This document shows, piece after piece, positions 17,289 to 26,623 of a DNA stretch of 64,000 nt. Each line of letters begins with the position of its first letter. Position 1 is the first letter of the stretch. A program made the translations under genes and the position numbers. Source of the DNA: CAWCOU01 sp963797335. Its GTDB lineage: Bacteria; Pseudomonadota; Gammaproteobacteria; JAURND01. Under the pieces are notes generated by a model. It did no database searches and was not told the DNA's origin. It was given only the letters and a program-made list of their open reading frames with translations. The stretch is from NCBI GenBank assembly GCA_963797335.1, contig CAWCOU010000006.1:496001-560000 (forward strand), given 5' to 3'.

Positions 17289-18062
17289 CTAACGCGCTAT
17301 ACCCCGTTTAGAGTTCTTTAATGCTTGGATAAAAATCACTAGCTCAGGGCAATCAGCCACCATTTTTTCTAGCTCAGCTATCGCCTCTGACAATTTTAAC
17401 CCTTGTCGATACACAATCGCATAACCGCGACGAAGATTCCGGATGGTTTTATCACTAAACCCACGACGTTTTAACCCAATTAAATTCAAACCACGTGGTG
17501 ACCCAGGATTACCCGTCACCAAAACATAAGGCGGAATATCTTGACCTACTTTAGTCGCCCGCCCCAAAAAACTATGAGTCCCAATCTTCACAAATTGATG
17601 AACCCCACAAAAAGCACCAAAAACGACTAAATCTTCAACACAAACATGGCCTGCCAAACTCGCATTATTCGCCAAAATCACATCACTACCCACCGTACAA
17701 TCATGAGCAATATGTGCATAGGCCATTAAAAAATTTCGACTACCCACACGGGTAATCCCTTGTCCCTGAGTCGTGCCGCGATGAATAGTACAAAACTCGC
17801 GTATAATATTATTATCACCTATCTCCAGATAGGTAGACTCTTCTTTTTTATAAGCACTGTGCTGTGGATCACCACCCAATGCAGCAAACGCATGAATCTG
17901 ATTATTACGACCAATCTTCGTATTGGAATGCACCACCGCATGTGGTCCAATATGCGTTCCAGCCCCAATTTCAACACCAGGACCAATAATCACATAAGGG
18001 GATATCTCAACGTTTTCACCAATGGAAGCGCTAGAATCAATAATGGCTCGGCTATCAATCAC
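17289..18062 (-). CDS. lpxA: UDP-N-acetylglucosamine acyltransferase LpxA
   Basis: 257 residues from a GTG at 18062; an ATG at 18080 is also in frame. The GTG is preferred: GGAG sits eight bases upstream, the protein then begins VIDSRAIIDSSASIG as LpxA usually does, and GTGATTGA overlaps the fabZ stop, suggesting coupling. LpxA transfers a 3-hydroxyacyl chain from ACP to UDP-GlcNAc, the first step of lipid A synthesis. The hexapeptide (left-handed beta-helix) repeats and the catalytic region HIAHDCTVGSDVILANNA with its His are clear, as is GAFCGVHQFVKIG. Last gene of the block; lpxB, the usual next gene, is not here. Confidence 0.96.
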   Translation of the reverse strand: MIDSRAIIDSSASIGENVEISPYVIIGPGVEIGAGTHIGPHAVVHSNTKIGRNNQIHAFAALGGDPQHSAYKKEESTYLEIGDNNIIREFCTIHRGTTQGQGITRVGSRNFLMAYAHIAHDCTVGSDVILANNASLAGHVCVEDLVVFGAFCGVHQFVKIGTHSFLGRATKVGQDIPPYVLVTGNPGSPRGLNLIGLKRRGFSDKTIRNLRRGYAIVYRQGLKLSEAIAELEKMVADCPELVIFIQALKNSKRGIAR

Positions 18063-18501
18063 TTTTAGGTCTCCGTGCATTCATTAACTCTGCCGTACAC
18101 GCTAACTCACCATTAACAGTGGCCGTGCCTTGGAACTTAAAGATATTTTGTTTATTACGTGTCAATTCCACACTTAATTGCAGTTGATCGCCTGGAACAA
18201 CCATTCGTTTGAAACGGACATTATCAACACCCACCAATAAAAATAGATTCTCTTTATGACTCAACGTCGGGTCAGATTTCAGAATAATGATCCCAGAGGC
18301 CTGTGCCAAAGCTTCAAGAATTAAAACACCTGGCATCACCGGTTGTTCGGGGAAATGACCGGTAAAAAAAGGCTCGTTCACCGTCACATTTTTAATCGCT
18401 ACCAACGATTTCCATTCCTGAAACTCGAGAACTTTATCAATTAACAGAAAAGGATAGCGGTGAGGAAGTAATGATAATATTTCTTGTATGTCCATGATCA
18501 T
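18055..18501 (-). CDS. fabZ: 3-hydroxyacyl-ACP dehydratase FabZ
   Basis: 148 residues. Hot-dog-fold dehydratase of type II fatty acid synthesis, working on 3-hydroxyacyl-ACP. The motif LLPHRYPFLLIDKV holds the catalytic His and GHFPEQPVMPGVLILEALAQASG holds the catalytic Glu. The start ATG overlaps the lpxD stop as ATGA and the end overlaps lpxA, so the three are translated together. Placement between lpxD and lpxA balances use of hydroxyacyl-ACP between lipid A and phospholipid. Confidence 0.96.
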   Translation of the reverse strand: MIMDIQEILSLLPHRYPFLLIDKVLEFQEWKSLVAIKNVTVNEPFFTGHFPEQPVMPGVLILEALAQASGIIILKSDPTLSHKENLFLLVGVDNVRFKRMVVPGDQLQLSVELTRNKQNIFKFQGTATVNGELACTAELMNARRPKSD

Positions 18502-19535
18502 GGATTAGTTTTCTCCAGTTTTCGCAAGCGACGTGCCAAATCATCTAACTGTTTAAATCGAACTGAGTTTTTACGCCATTCTTTATTACTTTGCAAAGGT
18601 AGCCCTGAGGAGTAAATGCCAGGCTCTAACAAGGAGCTAGAAACTGCCGCAGTCGCTGTGAGGATAACACCATCCGCAATTTCTATGTGGCCATTAATGG
18701 AGACTGCACCCCCAATCATGCAGTGTTTACCAATTCGGGTGCCACCCGCAATGGCGCTGCAACCCGCTATAATACTATGATCGCCTATATGCACATTGTG
18801 GGCAATTTGGATCAAATTATCTAATTTAACACCGTGACCAATATAAGTATCATCCAAAGCACCGCGGTCAATCGTGGTATTGGCTCCTATCTCCACATCA
18901 TTGCCAATACATACACCTCCTATTTGCGGTATTTTGCGCCAGATACCCTGCTCATTGGCCATGCCAAAGCCGTCACTACCGATGACCACACCACTGTGCA
19001 AAATAACCCGATCACCCAACCTCACTCCGTAGTATAATGTGACTCGACTCCATAAAATGCAGTTTACACCGATAGTACAATCATTACCAACAATCGTGCC
19101 AGGGTGGAGGACAGTATGTTCCCCTATCACTACCCGATCGCCCACTACGCATTGCGCTCCAATAGAAGCATTAGCGGCTATTTGACAATCTCGGCCTATC
19201 ACGGCTGTGGGATGAATGCCTGGATCAGTTTCTATTTTAGGCGAGAACAGTTCCGCTACCTTTGCGTAACTCGAATAAGGATTTTCGACGATGAGCTGCT
19301 GAGCCGAGCAAGCATCCGTGTGCTGTGGTGACAGGATAACAGCAGAAGCCTGAGTGGATTGTAGAAACTTTTTGTAACGCGGGTCTGATAAAGCACTTTC
19401 ATGGTAAAAACTGATCTCACCGGACTGAGCCTTTTCCAATGAAGCTATTCTATGTATGGTACATTCTGGATCGCCCTTCAACTCAGCCCCTAAATGACGA
19501 GCTAATTCTCCCAGTGAATAGCTACGATTTGGCAT
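18498..19535 (-). CDS. lpxD: UDP-3-O-(3-hydroxyacyl)glucosamine N-acyltransferase LpxD
   Basis: 345 residues. Third acylation step of lipid A synthesis in the cytosol. Residues 1-100 form the uridine-binding domain; from about 105 hexapeptide repeats run through to about 320, with the catalytic His in IQIAHNVHIGDHSIIAGC. GAGG upstream supports the ATG at 19535. It follows skp after a 97 bp gap that holds a strong hairpin. Confidence 0.95.
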   Translation of the reverse strand: MPNRSYSLGELARHLGAELKGDPECTIHRIASLEKAQSGEISFYHESALSDPRYKKFLQSTQASAVILSPQHTDACSAQQLIVENPYSSYAKVAELFSPKIETDPGIHPTAVIGRDCQIAANASIGAQCVVGDRVVIGEHTVLHPGTIVGNDCTIGVNCILWSRVTLYYGVRLGDRVILHSGVVIGSDGFGMANEQGIWRKIPQIGGVCIGNDVEIGANTTIDRGALDDTYIGHGVKLDNLIQIAHNVHIGDHSIIAGCSAIAGGTRIGKHCMIGGAVSINGHIEIADGVILTATAAVSSSLLEPGIYSSGLPLQSNKEWRKNSVRFKQLDDLARRLRKLEKTNP

Positions 19536-19562
19536 TTTTTAAATCCTCATTAAAAGCCTTCT

Positions 19563-19597
19563 CCTGGGAGCGTGAGCGGCTCAACCGCGCTCCCAGG
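19563..19597. promoter_or_regulatory. Hairpin in the skp-lpxD gap
   Basis: A 10 bp perfect stem (CCTGGGAGCG at 19563-19572, CGCTCCCAGG at 19588-19597) with a 15-base loop that can pair further. On the minus strand it is followed by AGAAGGCTTTTAAT rather than a clean U-run, so it is more likely an mRNA-stabilising or partial attenuation structure than a full terminator. Confidence 0.5.
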
Positions 19598-19632
19598 GGG
19601 AAAACTTTGATGATAAGTCTCAGTGGGAGTGT

Positions 19633-20145
19633 TTACTTACTACTGACCATCGCTTGTTGCACTTCTTGCGTCACATCAAAACTTTTATCCGCATAAGCAA
19701 CACTGGAGTTCACTAAAATCAGGTTTAACTTATCTTTTTGAGCCACTTGATTAACCGCTACTTTTACTTTCTCTAAGATGGCGGTGATGGCCTTATTCTG
19801 CGCAGCCATGTAATCGCGTTGGAAGCTCGCTTGCGATTGTTGTAAGTCTTGCTCATTTTTAATCAATTTATCTTCAGTGGCTTGCTTATCTTTAGCCGAC
19901 ATTACCGCCACATTGCGCTTAAAATCCTCTGCATCTTTCTTAAAAGAAGCTTGGGATGCTTGAATCTTGGCTTCTCGATCGCCAAATTGTTTTTTTAAAT
20001 CATCAGAAGCTTGTTTCATCTCCGGCAATTGCTGCAATAAATTTTGCATATTCAACAAACCAATTTTAAGATCATTGGCACATGCTGACGTGAGGGCGGC
20101 TAACCCGAATATACCGACGGCAATGCTGATTAATACTCTTTTCAT
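19633..20145 (-). CDS. skp: Periplasmic chaperone Skp/OmpH
   Basis: 170 residues. Signal peptide MKRVLISIAVGIFGLAALTSACA; the mature part starts DLKIGLLNMQNLLQQLPE and continues as long charged helices (residues about 45-125), the tentacles of the trimeric jellyfish-shaped chaperone that holds unfolded outer-membrane proteins. The C-terminus NLILVNSSVAYADKSFDVTQEV is the usual beta-strand end. It follows bamA as in E. coli; a promoter of its own is suggested upstream. Confidence 0.93.
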   Translation of the reverse strand: MKRVLISIAVGIFGLAALTSACANDLKIGLLNMQNLLQQLPEMKQASDDLKKQFGDREAKIQASQASFKKDAEDFKRNVAVMSAKDKQATEDKLIKNEQDLQQSQASFQRDYMAAQNKAITAILEKVKVAVNQVAQKDKLNLILVNSSVAYADKSFDVTQEVQQAMVSSK

Positions 20146-20174
20146 GTCTTACTCCTATTTAAAATTAAATGGGC

Positions 20175-20202
20175 AATATACCGTTTGTACTTGAAAATGC
20201 AA
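20175..20202 (-). promoter_or_regulatory. Putative sigma-70 promoter of skp
   Basis: On the minus strand TTGCAT (20202-20197) and TATATT (20180-20175) are separated by 16 bp and end about 30 bp before the skp start codon. It would allow skp-lpxD-fabZ-lpxA to be expressed independently of bamA. Confidence 0.4.
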
Positions 20203-20274
20203 ACTTGGCTTTGGCGTGCGGCCATTTTTCGCCTTATCGTATTTTAAAATGCATTGGGTATAGTGATTCCTTTA

Positions 20275-22554
20275 TTAAAAACTGGTTCCCACTGAGAATT
20301 GGAATACTTGTAATTCGTCAGTATCTGTAGAATGCAGTGGTCGTGCTAAGCTAAACTTCAAAGGTCCGAGTGGTGAAACCCAATCTACCTCAACACCCGT
20401 CGAAGAACGCGCTGATAAATCACTCATATGATTATCATACACATTACCGACATCGACAAATACAGAGGTGCGTAAGCGGTCACTAATGGGGTTTGGCACA
20501 ATCACGTTAAAACTTCCCGTCAATAAGATATTACCACCCAGGGGATTATTGTGAGAATCTCGAGGCCCTAAGGTATTACCTTCAAAACCACGTACGGTAC
20601 CAATACCACCGGCGTAAAAGTTCTTGAAAAACGGCAACGTGCTATAACCATCATAACCATTACCGTAGCCGAGATTGCCATTTAACTCAACAATCCAACC
20701 TCTGATGATGGGGTGATAATAAGTACCATCGTAATTGACTTTGTAATAATCCAGGCTTTGCGGTAAAAGGGGTACCCCCGCTTCTCCCCCCAAATACTGG
20801 CCGAACCCTTTGGTGGGCATGATAGCTCTGTCATAATCATTATGCGTCCAACCCAGCGTTAGTTTCGCATTATTAAATCGAGTGCCATGCGCCTTGACAA
20901 AGTTCTCAATTTGCTCGGACGGCATGTCACCCACATTTAACGATAGGTATTCGTATCCATAACCGAAATTGACGAAATCGTATTCTGAGAGCGGCAGACG
21001 GTAATTCATCATCGCGCCATACGCGCCTAACGTATAAGAAGCTAGATTAGTATCACCAGGGGTGGTCTGCTGGAAATACAAGCTAAAGCCACGGCTGATA
21101 CCCGATGTTGTATAATAGGGATCAAAATAATTAAAGCTATAGGTTTGCACGTATTGGCTATTATTGAAACCGACCGAAACCGATTTACCTGTACCGCGGA
21201 AATTCTTTTGCGTAATATTGGCGCCGTATAACAAGCCATAGGTATCGGAAAAACCCACCTGCGCACTGGCGTTCGTCGAGGAGCTTTCTTTTAACGTATA
21301 TTTTAAATCGACCAAATCGGATTTGCCCGGAACGGGTTCTGTCTGCACTTCAATATTTTCGACATACCCCAGGTTATTCAAACGACGCATGGTTTGGTCT
21401 AAGTTACTGGCAGAATAAAGCGCGCCTTCCATCTGGCGAGTTTCTCTTCTCAACACATAATCGGCAGTTTTGGTATTACCAAAATAATTAATCTGACGAA
21501 CATACATTCTATTACCAGGCGTGACCTCAAAGGTGATAAATACTAATTGACGGGCATCGTCTAAGGTCGGTTTCACTTGCACATTGGCCGTAGCATAACC
21601 CCTATCGGCATAATAACGGGTAATTGCGTCACTAATGGCTAGCATTTTCTTACGGGAAAATACTTCATTGGGTTTGATGTGGATGCGTTTACGTAAATCG
21701 CTCTCTAAGCCCAACAGATTTCCGGTAATGTTATAACCTTGCACGCGATAAACTGGGCCTTCCGTCACATGGATGGTGATATACACATCTTTCTTATTGG
21801 GAGTGATGGTCACCTGACTGGAATCAATGGTGAATTTCAAGTAACCCCGATCGTAGTAGTACGAACGTAACGATTCCAGGTCTTTCTCCAATTTATCCGA
21901 TGAATATTCGTCACTTTTGCTAAGAAAGTTCCACCAATGGGTGGGGGCTAATTTGAAATTTTTTAATAATTTATGGGTAGAGAACGCGTGGTTGCCAATA
22001 ATATTAATTTCCCTGACCTTGGCAATGTCACCTTCGTGAATAGTGATATCCAATTCAACCCGGCTACGGGGCTGGGGAACGACTTGCACATCCACTGTCG
22101 CGCTGTATCTACCTAATGAGTAATACTGCTCTAGCAGGGCTTGTTTCATGCCTTGCAGGGTGGCTTGATTATAAGTTTCACCTTCTGAAATCCCAGACTG
22201 TTTTAAAGCCGTCATTAGGTCATCTTTCTTGATGGCTTTGTTGCCTGAAATTTTAATTAGGCTGATGGTTCCGCGCTCGACCACTTGGATTATCAAGGTG
22301 TCGCCTTTGCGCGACAAACTGACATCGCTGAAAAATCCAGTTTGATACAGTGAGCTAATAATGGCGGAAGTATCGCTGGGTGCCAGCATTTGCCCTTCGT
22401 GAATGGGCAAATAATCCAAAACCGTTTGTCGAGGAATTCGCTGTAGGCCATCTACTTCGATATGCTTGACCAAAAATTCATCGGCGGCGAGTGCAAAGCA
22501 ACTGCTCAGAAACAGTAAGCCGGCACAGATCATTTGTTTTTTTTTCAGAGTCAT
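20275..22554 (-). CDS. bamA: Outer-membrane protein assembly factor BamA
   Basis: 759 residues. Signal peptide to about residue 23 (FALAADEF), then five POTRA domains (about 25-425; the first begins VKHIEVDGLQRI), and a 16-strand barrel to the C-terminal FQFSVGTSF with its terminal Phe. The conserved barrel loop VRGFEGNTLGPRD (the VRGF/Y motif of loop 6) is present. It inserts beta-barrel proteins into the outer membrane. In E. coli rseP precedes bamA; here cdsA does, and rseP is at 56.4 kb. Confidence 0.97.
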   Translation of the reverse strand: MTLKKKQMICAGLLFLSSCFALAADEFLVKHIEVDGLQRIPRQTVLDYLPIHEGQMLAPSDTSAIISSLYQTGFFSDVSLSRKGDTLIIQVVERGTISLIKISGNKAIKKDDLMTALKQSGISEGETYNQATLQGMKQALLEQYYSLGRYSATVDVQVVPQPRSRVELDITIHEGDIAKVREINIIGNHAFSTHKLLKNFKLAPTHWWNFLSKSDEYSSDKLEKDLESLRSYYYDRGYLKFTIDSSQVTITPNKKDVYITIHVTEGPVYRVQGYNITGNLLGLESDLRKRIHIKPNEVFSRKKMLAISDAITRYYADRGYATANVQVKPTLDDARQLVFITFEVTPGNRMYVRQINYFGNTKTADYVLRRETRQMEGALYSASNLDQTMRRLNNLGYVENIEVQTEPVPGKSDLVDLKYTLKESSSTNASAQVGFSDTYGLLYGANITQKNFRGTGKSVSVGFNNSQYVQTYSFNYFDPYYTTSGISRGFSLYFQQTTPGDTNLASYTLGAYGAMMNYRLPLSEYDFVNFGYGYEYLSLNVGDMPSEQIENFVKAHGTRFNNAKLTLGWTHNDYDRAIMPTKGFGQYLGGEAGVPLLPQSLDYYKVNYDGTYYHPIIRGWIVELNGNLGYGNGYDGYSTLPFFKNFYAGGIGTVRGFEGNTLGPRDSHNNPLGGNILLTGSFNVIVPNPISDRLRTSVFVDVGNVYDNHMSDLSARSSTGVEVDWVSPLGPLKFSLARPLHSTDTDELQVFQFSVGTSF

Positions 22555-22676
22555 GGCGACTAAGTTATCCTCACGTTCAATTTATTTTTCTAACTCTGCT
22601 TATCCAGAGAACGGCAACATATAAGTTTGCCAGTATACTCCAGCTGAAAAGAGCAACACAAGCCATTGATAGAAGC

Positions 22677-23486
22677 TTATACCATATGTTGTAAAACAAT
22701 TAACCCTAAGGCAAACACCGGTGCGGAACTGATTAAACTGTCTAATCGATCCAACACGCCGCCATGCCCAGGCAACAGTGTGCCGCTGTCTTTGATGCCC
22801 GTTTGTCGCTTGATTAAGCTTTCAAATAAATCACCGATGACAGAAATGATGGCGATGATAAGGGCTAAAATAAGTAAACCCACCGCATGCGCGAAACCAA
22901 AAGGAAACAACATACCCGCAACAAGGGCTATGAGCAGAACGACCACGACCCCACCGAATGCCCCTTCCCAGGTTTTACCTGGGCTAATGGCGGGCGCTAA
23001 TTTGTGTTTGCCAAAACGTCGCCCGACAAAAAAAGCACCTGTGTCCGCACCCCAAATCCATAACAACATTAATAATAGGTAAGAAGAACCCAAGGGTTGC
23101 CAACGGATAAAGTTGATGGCATACCAGGCCAATGCCAACAGCCAAATACCACAACCCCATCGTAACCACGTTTGGGTTGACCATAGGCGAGCAAATGTGT
23201 GGCGATAGGGCAAGGCGCAGCCCGCTAATAGCCAAGTCACAACGCCCAGCACTAAGATGACGGTGGCATTGATAAATTGCAATAGCACACAACCCAAAAA
23301 TACCGCGACTAACAAACCTATCTTCGCTGGTAATGCCGACAGTTGAATTAATCGCCCCCATTCCCAAGCAGCTAATAAAAAAATGAGAACCGTGACCATA
23401 GCAAACCATAACGGCGGTAAATAAAAGATGCCCAACAATACCAGGACAATCAAGACAATGGCAGTTAAAACACGTTGTTTTAGCAT
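22677..23486 (-). CDS. cdsA: Phosphatidate cytidylyltransferase CdsA
   Basis: 269 residues, about eight membrane helices. Makes CDP-diacylglycerol, the precursor of all phospholipids. The C-terminal family signature is visible in SVIGDLFESLIKRQTGIKDSG followed by LLPGHGGVLDRLDSLI; GKTWEGAFGG precedes it. Its start overlaps the uppS stop by a few bases. Confidence 0.95.
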   Translation of the reverse strand: MLKQRVLTAIVLIVLVLLGIFYLPPLWFAMVTVLIFLLAAWEWGRLIQLSALPAKIGLLVAVFLGCVLLQFINATVILVLGVVTWLLAGCALPYRHTFARLWSTQTWLRWGCGIWLLALAWYAINFIRWQPLGSSYLLLMLLWIWGADTGAFFVGRRFGKHKLAPAISPGKTWEGAFGGVVVVLLIALVAGMLFPFGFAHAVGLLILALIIAIISVIGDLFESLIKRQTGIKDSGTLLPGHGGVLDRLDSLISSAPVFALGLIVLQHMV

Positions 23487-24250
23487 ACTAAACCATAACG
23501 GCGTTGCCGCTGGGAAAAATCATGTAATGCTTCGTCTAAGGAAGCGGCATCAAAATCCGGCCATAATACCGGCGTAAAAAACAATTCTGTGTAAGCCAGT
23601 TGCCATAATAAGAAGTTACTCAGTCTTTTTTCACCACTGGTACGGATAAATAAATCAGGCTCAGGCAAATCTGCTAAGCATAACGCTTGCTGTAAATCTT
23701 GCATAGAGATATCGTCACTGTGTAATTCACCACGGACCACTCGAGCACTGATGGTGCGCGCTGCCTGCAACATATCCCAACGACCACTGTAATTGAATGC
23801 AATAATGAGAATGAGTCCGTCATTTTTAACTGTTTTTTCCTGAACTTCGACTATCTTGGCTTGCAGTAAGGGATCAATTCGGGAGCGATCGCCGATCACC
23901 CGAAGTTGGATGTTATTCTTGACAAATTGTTCCGCTTGTTCCTGTAGGTTAGTAATAAATAAACGCATTAAAAAATTGACTTCATCCACTGGGCGGCCCC
24001 AGTTTTCAATGCCAAAAGCAAATAGCGTGAGTATTTTTATTTTCTTTTCTACCGCGGCTTTAATGATACGTTCCGTTGCTTTTACGCCTTCCTCGTGACC
24101 AGCGACGCGAGGCAAATTGCGACGTTCGGCCCAGCGACCATTACCATCCATAATGATGGCAATATGCTGGGGTAAGATTTCAATGGGTTTTAGTGAGGCA
24201 TCATGATTGGAAGTGCCCATAGTCGACGCTGGTCTATTTTTTTTAGGCAT
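23480..24250 (-). CDS. uppS: Undecaprenyl diphosphate synthase UppS
   Basis: 256 residues. Cis-prenyltransferase that makes the C55 lipid carrier for peptidoglycan and O-antigen. Motifs: HIAIIMDGNGRWAERRNLPR (catalytic Asp in MDGNGRWA), TLFAFGIENWGRP, and the C-terminal DLFIRTSGEKRLSNFLLWQL with YTELFFTPVLWPDF. An ATG eleven codons downstream is a possible alternative start; the family usually begins nearer to the PQHIAIIMDG motif. It follows frr directly, without dxr between them. Confidence 0.95.
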   Translation of the reverse strand: MPKKNRPASTMGTSNHDASLKPIEILPQHIAIIMDGNGRWAERRNLPRVAGHEEGVKATERIIKAAVEKKIKILTLFAFGIENWGRPVDEVNFLMRLFITNLQEQAEQFVKNNIQLRVIGDRSRIDPLLQAKIVEVQEKTVKNDGLILIIAFNYSGRWDMLQAARTISARVVRGELHSDDISMQDLQQALCLADLPEPDLFIRTSGEKRLSNFLLWQLAYTELFFTPVLWPDFDAASLDEALHDFSQRQRRYGLVC

Positions 24251-24265
24251 ATCTAAAACCTGAAT

Positions 24266-24820
24266 CTATACTTCCATTAATTCCGCTTCTTTTTTCATTA
24301 ACAACTGGTCGATTTCGGCAATAAACTTATCGGTTAATTTTTGGACTTCCGTTTGGGAGCGCCTTTCTTCGTCTTCATTGATCTCTTTATCTTTCAATAA
24401 ATTCTTGAGTTCTTGGTTGGCATCACGACGAATATTACGCACCGATATGCGGGCATTTTCGGCCGCGTCTCGCACGACTTTGACGAGTTCTTTACGCCGT
24501 TCTTCATTCAGTAACGGCATAGGTACACGGATCACCTGCCCAGCGCTGCTGGGATTTAAGCCTAGATCAGCCGTTAAAATTGCTTTTTCAATGGCCTGCA
24601 CTAGGGTTTTATCCCACGGGGTAACGAGTAGAGTACGAGCGCTTTCTGCTGTTATACTAGCCACCTGGTTTAATGGCACTTCTGAGCCATACGAAGAAAC
24701 TTTGACGTGATCCAGTAACCCTGGGTTTGCTCGGCCGGTACGAACTTTTAATAATTCTTGTTTTAAAGAGTCAATACTCTTCTGCATACGCGCAGTCGCT
24801 TCTTGGGTAATCGCTTGCAT
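24266..24820 (-). CDS. frr: Ribosome recycling factor
   Basis: 184 residues, normal length. With EF-G it splits the post-termination ribosome. The start MQAITQEATARMQKSIDSLK, LLKVRTGRANPGLLDHVKV and the C-terminal helix ...QKLTDKFIAEIDQLLMKKEAE are typical. 21 bp after pyrH in the same unit. Confidence 0.97.
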   Translation of the reverse strand: MQAITQEATARMQKSIDSLKQELLKVRTGRANPGLLDHVKVSSYGSEVPLNQVASITAESARTLLVTPWDKTLVQAIEKAILTADLGLNPSSAGQVIRVPMPLLNEERRKELVKVVRDAAENARISVRNIRRDANQELKNLLKDKEINEDEERRSQTEVQKLTDKFIAEIDQLLMKKEAELMEV

Positions 24821-24841
24821 AACATAAGCTCCACAGTGTTA

Positions 24842-25570
24842 TCAGTCGTTTTGAACCAGAGTGCCTTCGTCTTCACCATGGACAATGCGCAAAATAGCAT
24901 TGGGTTTATTCATATTGAATACCCTTAGTTTCATACCATGGTCACGACACTGGCAAAAGGAGGCTAAATCCATGACGGCCAATTCTTTTTCTAATACTTC
25001 TCGATACGTTAAATGGTCGTAACGAACTGCCTTTTTGTCAATCATGGGATCAGCGGTGTAAATGCCGTCCACCTGGGTTGCTTTCAAAATGATATCGGCT
25101 TCGATCTCGATGCCTCGGAGGCTGGCCGCAGAATCCGTGGTGACCAATGGATTGCCGGTACCGCCGGCAAATATCACCACTCTACCACTTTGTAAGTGAT
25201 GAATGGCTTTGCGTCTGTCGTAGTGATCAACAATCCCAGACATAGGAATCGCCGAAAGAATGCGCGTGGGGATATCGGCTCGCTCAAACGCATCTCGCAG
25301 CGCCAAGGCGTTCATTAATGTCGCCAGCATACCCATATAGTCACTGGTAATACGCCCTATACCGGCTTTGGACAAAGTGGTGCCCCGGAATAGATTACCA
25401 CCGCCAATGACAATACCTACTTGAACTCCTAATGCCACGACTTGGGCGATTTCTCGGGCCATGCGATCTAAAACAGCGGCATCAATGCTGCACTGGGTTT
25501 GCCCTAGCAGAGCTTCGCCACTCATTTTTAATAGGATACGCCGGTAAACGAGCTCCTTTAAATCAGCCAT
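24842..25570 (-). CDS. pyrH: UMP kinase PyrH
   Basis: 242 residues. Hexameric bacterial UMP kinase of pyrimidine synthesis. Visible: RILLKMSGEALLG, GIVIGGGNLFRG, ADIPTRILSA, GRVVIFAGGTGNPLVTTDSA and KATQVDGIYTADP. The start overlaps the tsf stop by one base (TAATG), a sign of coupling. Confidence 0.97.
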   Translation of the reverse strand: MADLKELVYRRILLKMSGEALLGQTQCSIDAAVLDRMAREIAQVVALGVQVGIVIGGGNLFRGTTLSKAGIGRITSDYMGMLATLMNALALRDAFERADIPTRILSAIPMSGIVDHYDRRKAIHHLQSGRVVIFAGGTGNPLVTTDSAASLRGIEIEADIILKATQVDGIYTADPMIDKKAVRYDHLTYREVLEKELAVMDLASFCQCRDHGMKLRVFNMNKPNAILRIVHGEDEGTLVQND

Positions 25571-26454
25571 TAGGCACTCCCACTGCCAATTTGTGCTCGA
25601 ACAGCTTCAGCAAAATCTTCTACCTGTTTTTCAATACCTTCCCCTACTTCAAAACGGGCAAATGCGGTCACTTGCGCTTTGGCTTGTTTAAGCAATGCGC
25701 CTACCGTTTGATTGGGGTCTTTGACGAAGGACTGGCCGGTTAGGCTCACTTCATTCAGGAATTTCGCGATTCTGCCTGCCACCATTTTTTCAATGATGTC
25801 GGCCGGTTTGCCACTGCTGGCCGATTGCGCGATGAAAATTTCCTTCTCTTTGGCGACCAGATCCGCTGAAACTTCTTCCGGGCTAATAGTCGTTGGGTTA
25901 GCGGCAGCAATATGCATCGCCAGATCTTTGGCCAATTCGACATTGGGTGTAGATAAGCATACTAACACACCAATGCGGCCACTGTGCACATAGCTTCCCA
26001 CGACACCTGTCGCTTGTAGATAGGCCATTCGCCGTACCTGGACATTCTCACCCAGTTTGTTAATCAATTCTTGGCGGGCTTCTTCTACGGTAGAGCCTGA
26101 GGTTAATGGTAGAGCCGCTAATGCGTCGACATCTTTGGCACCTGCTTTGAGAGCTGCCTGAGCAACATGCGTGGCAAATTCTTTAAAGTGGGTATCTCTA
26201 CCGACAAAATCGGTCTCGCAATTAACTTCAACCATCGCTGCTGATAAACCATCCGCACTGCAGCTGATGGCAATTCCACCTTCAGCGGTCACACGACCGG
26301 CTTTCTTCGCTGCTTTAGCGGTGCCAGCGATACGCATGGCTTCAATTGCTGCATCCATATCACCGTTCGCAGCTTCCAATGCTTTTTTACAATCCATCAT
26401 GCCTGCACCTGTTATTTCGCGCAGTTCTTTGACTTGTGTTGCTGTGATTGCCAT
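25570..26454 (-). CDS. tsf: Elongation factor Ts
   Basis: 294 residues. Nucleotide exchange factor for EF-Tu. The start AITATQVKELREITGAGMMD, the EF-Tu contact CETDFVGRDTHF and SYVHSGRIGVLV are conserved. About 170 bp separate it from rpsB, and that gap contains an extragenic palindrome. Confidence 0.97.
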   Translation of the reverse strand: MAITATQVKELREITGAGMMDCKKALEAANGDMDAAIEAMRIAGTAKAAKKAGRVTAEGGIAISCSADGLSAAMVEVNCETDFVGRDTHFKEFATHVAQAALKAGAKDVDALAALPLTSGSTVEEARQELINKLGENVQVRRMAYLQATGVVGSYVHSGRIGVLVCLSTPNVELAKDLAMHIAAANPTTISPEEVSADLVAKEKEIFIAQSASSGKPADIIEKMVAGRIAKFLNEVSLTGQSFVKDPNQTVGALLKQAKAQVTAFARFEVGEGIEKQVEDFAEAVRAQIGSGSA

Positions 26455-26519
26455 CTTCTACCTCGTAGGAATTCTTAGAGTAGTTTCCTTTCTTTGGTAA
26501 CTGCCCGCATTATTTAAAC

Positions 26520-26610
26520 CAGTCGTCCCAGCATGGATGCCGATGCCTAGCCTACCGGAATGACTTTCATCCTCATGGCCTGGATCCCGGTATCCAGCCG
26601 GGACGATGTG
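26520..26610. repeat. Extragenic palindromic repeat between rpsB and tsf
   Basis: CGTCCCAGCATGGATGCC at about 26526 and, mirrored, GGGACG at about 26602 frame two overlapping hairpins: CTGGAT-CCCGGT-ATCCAG and TCCCGG-TATCCAG-CCGGGA. A related CGTCCCAGCATGGGTGCC occurs at about 43005-43022. Such a structure inside a highly expressed operon could tune the tsf/rpsB ratio or be a passive repeat. Confidence 0.5.
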
Positions 26611-26623
26611 CGAGTAACTACCT

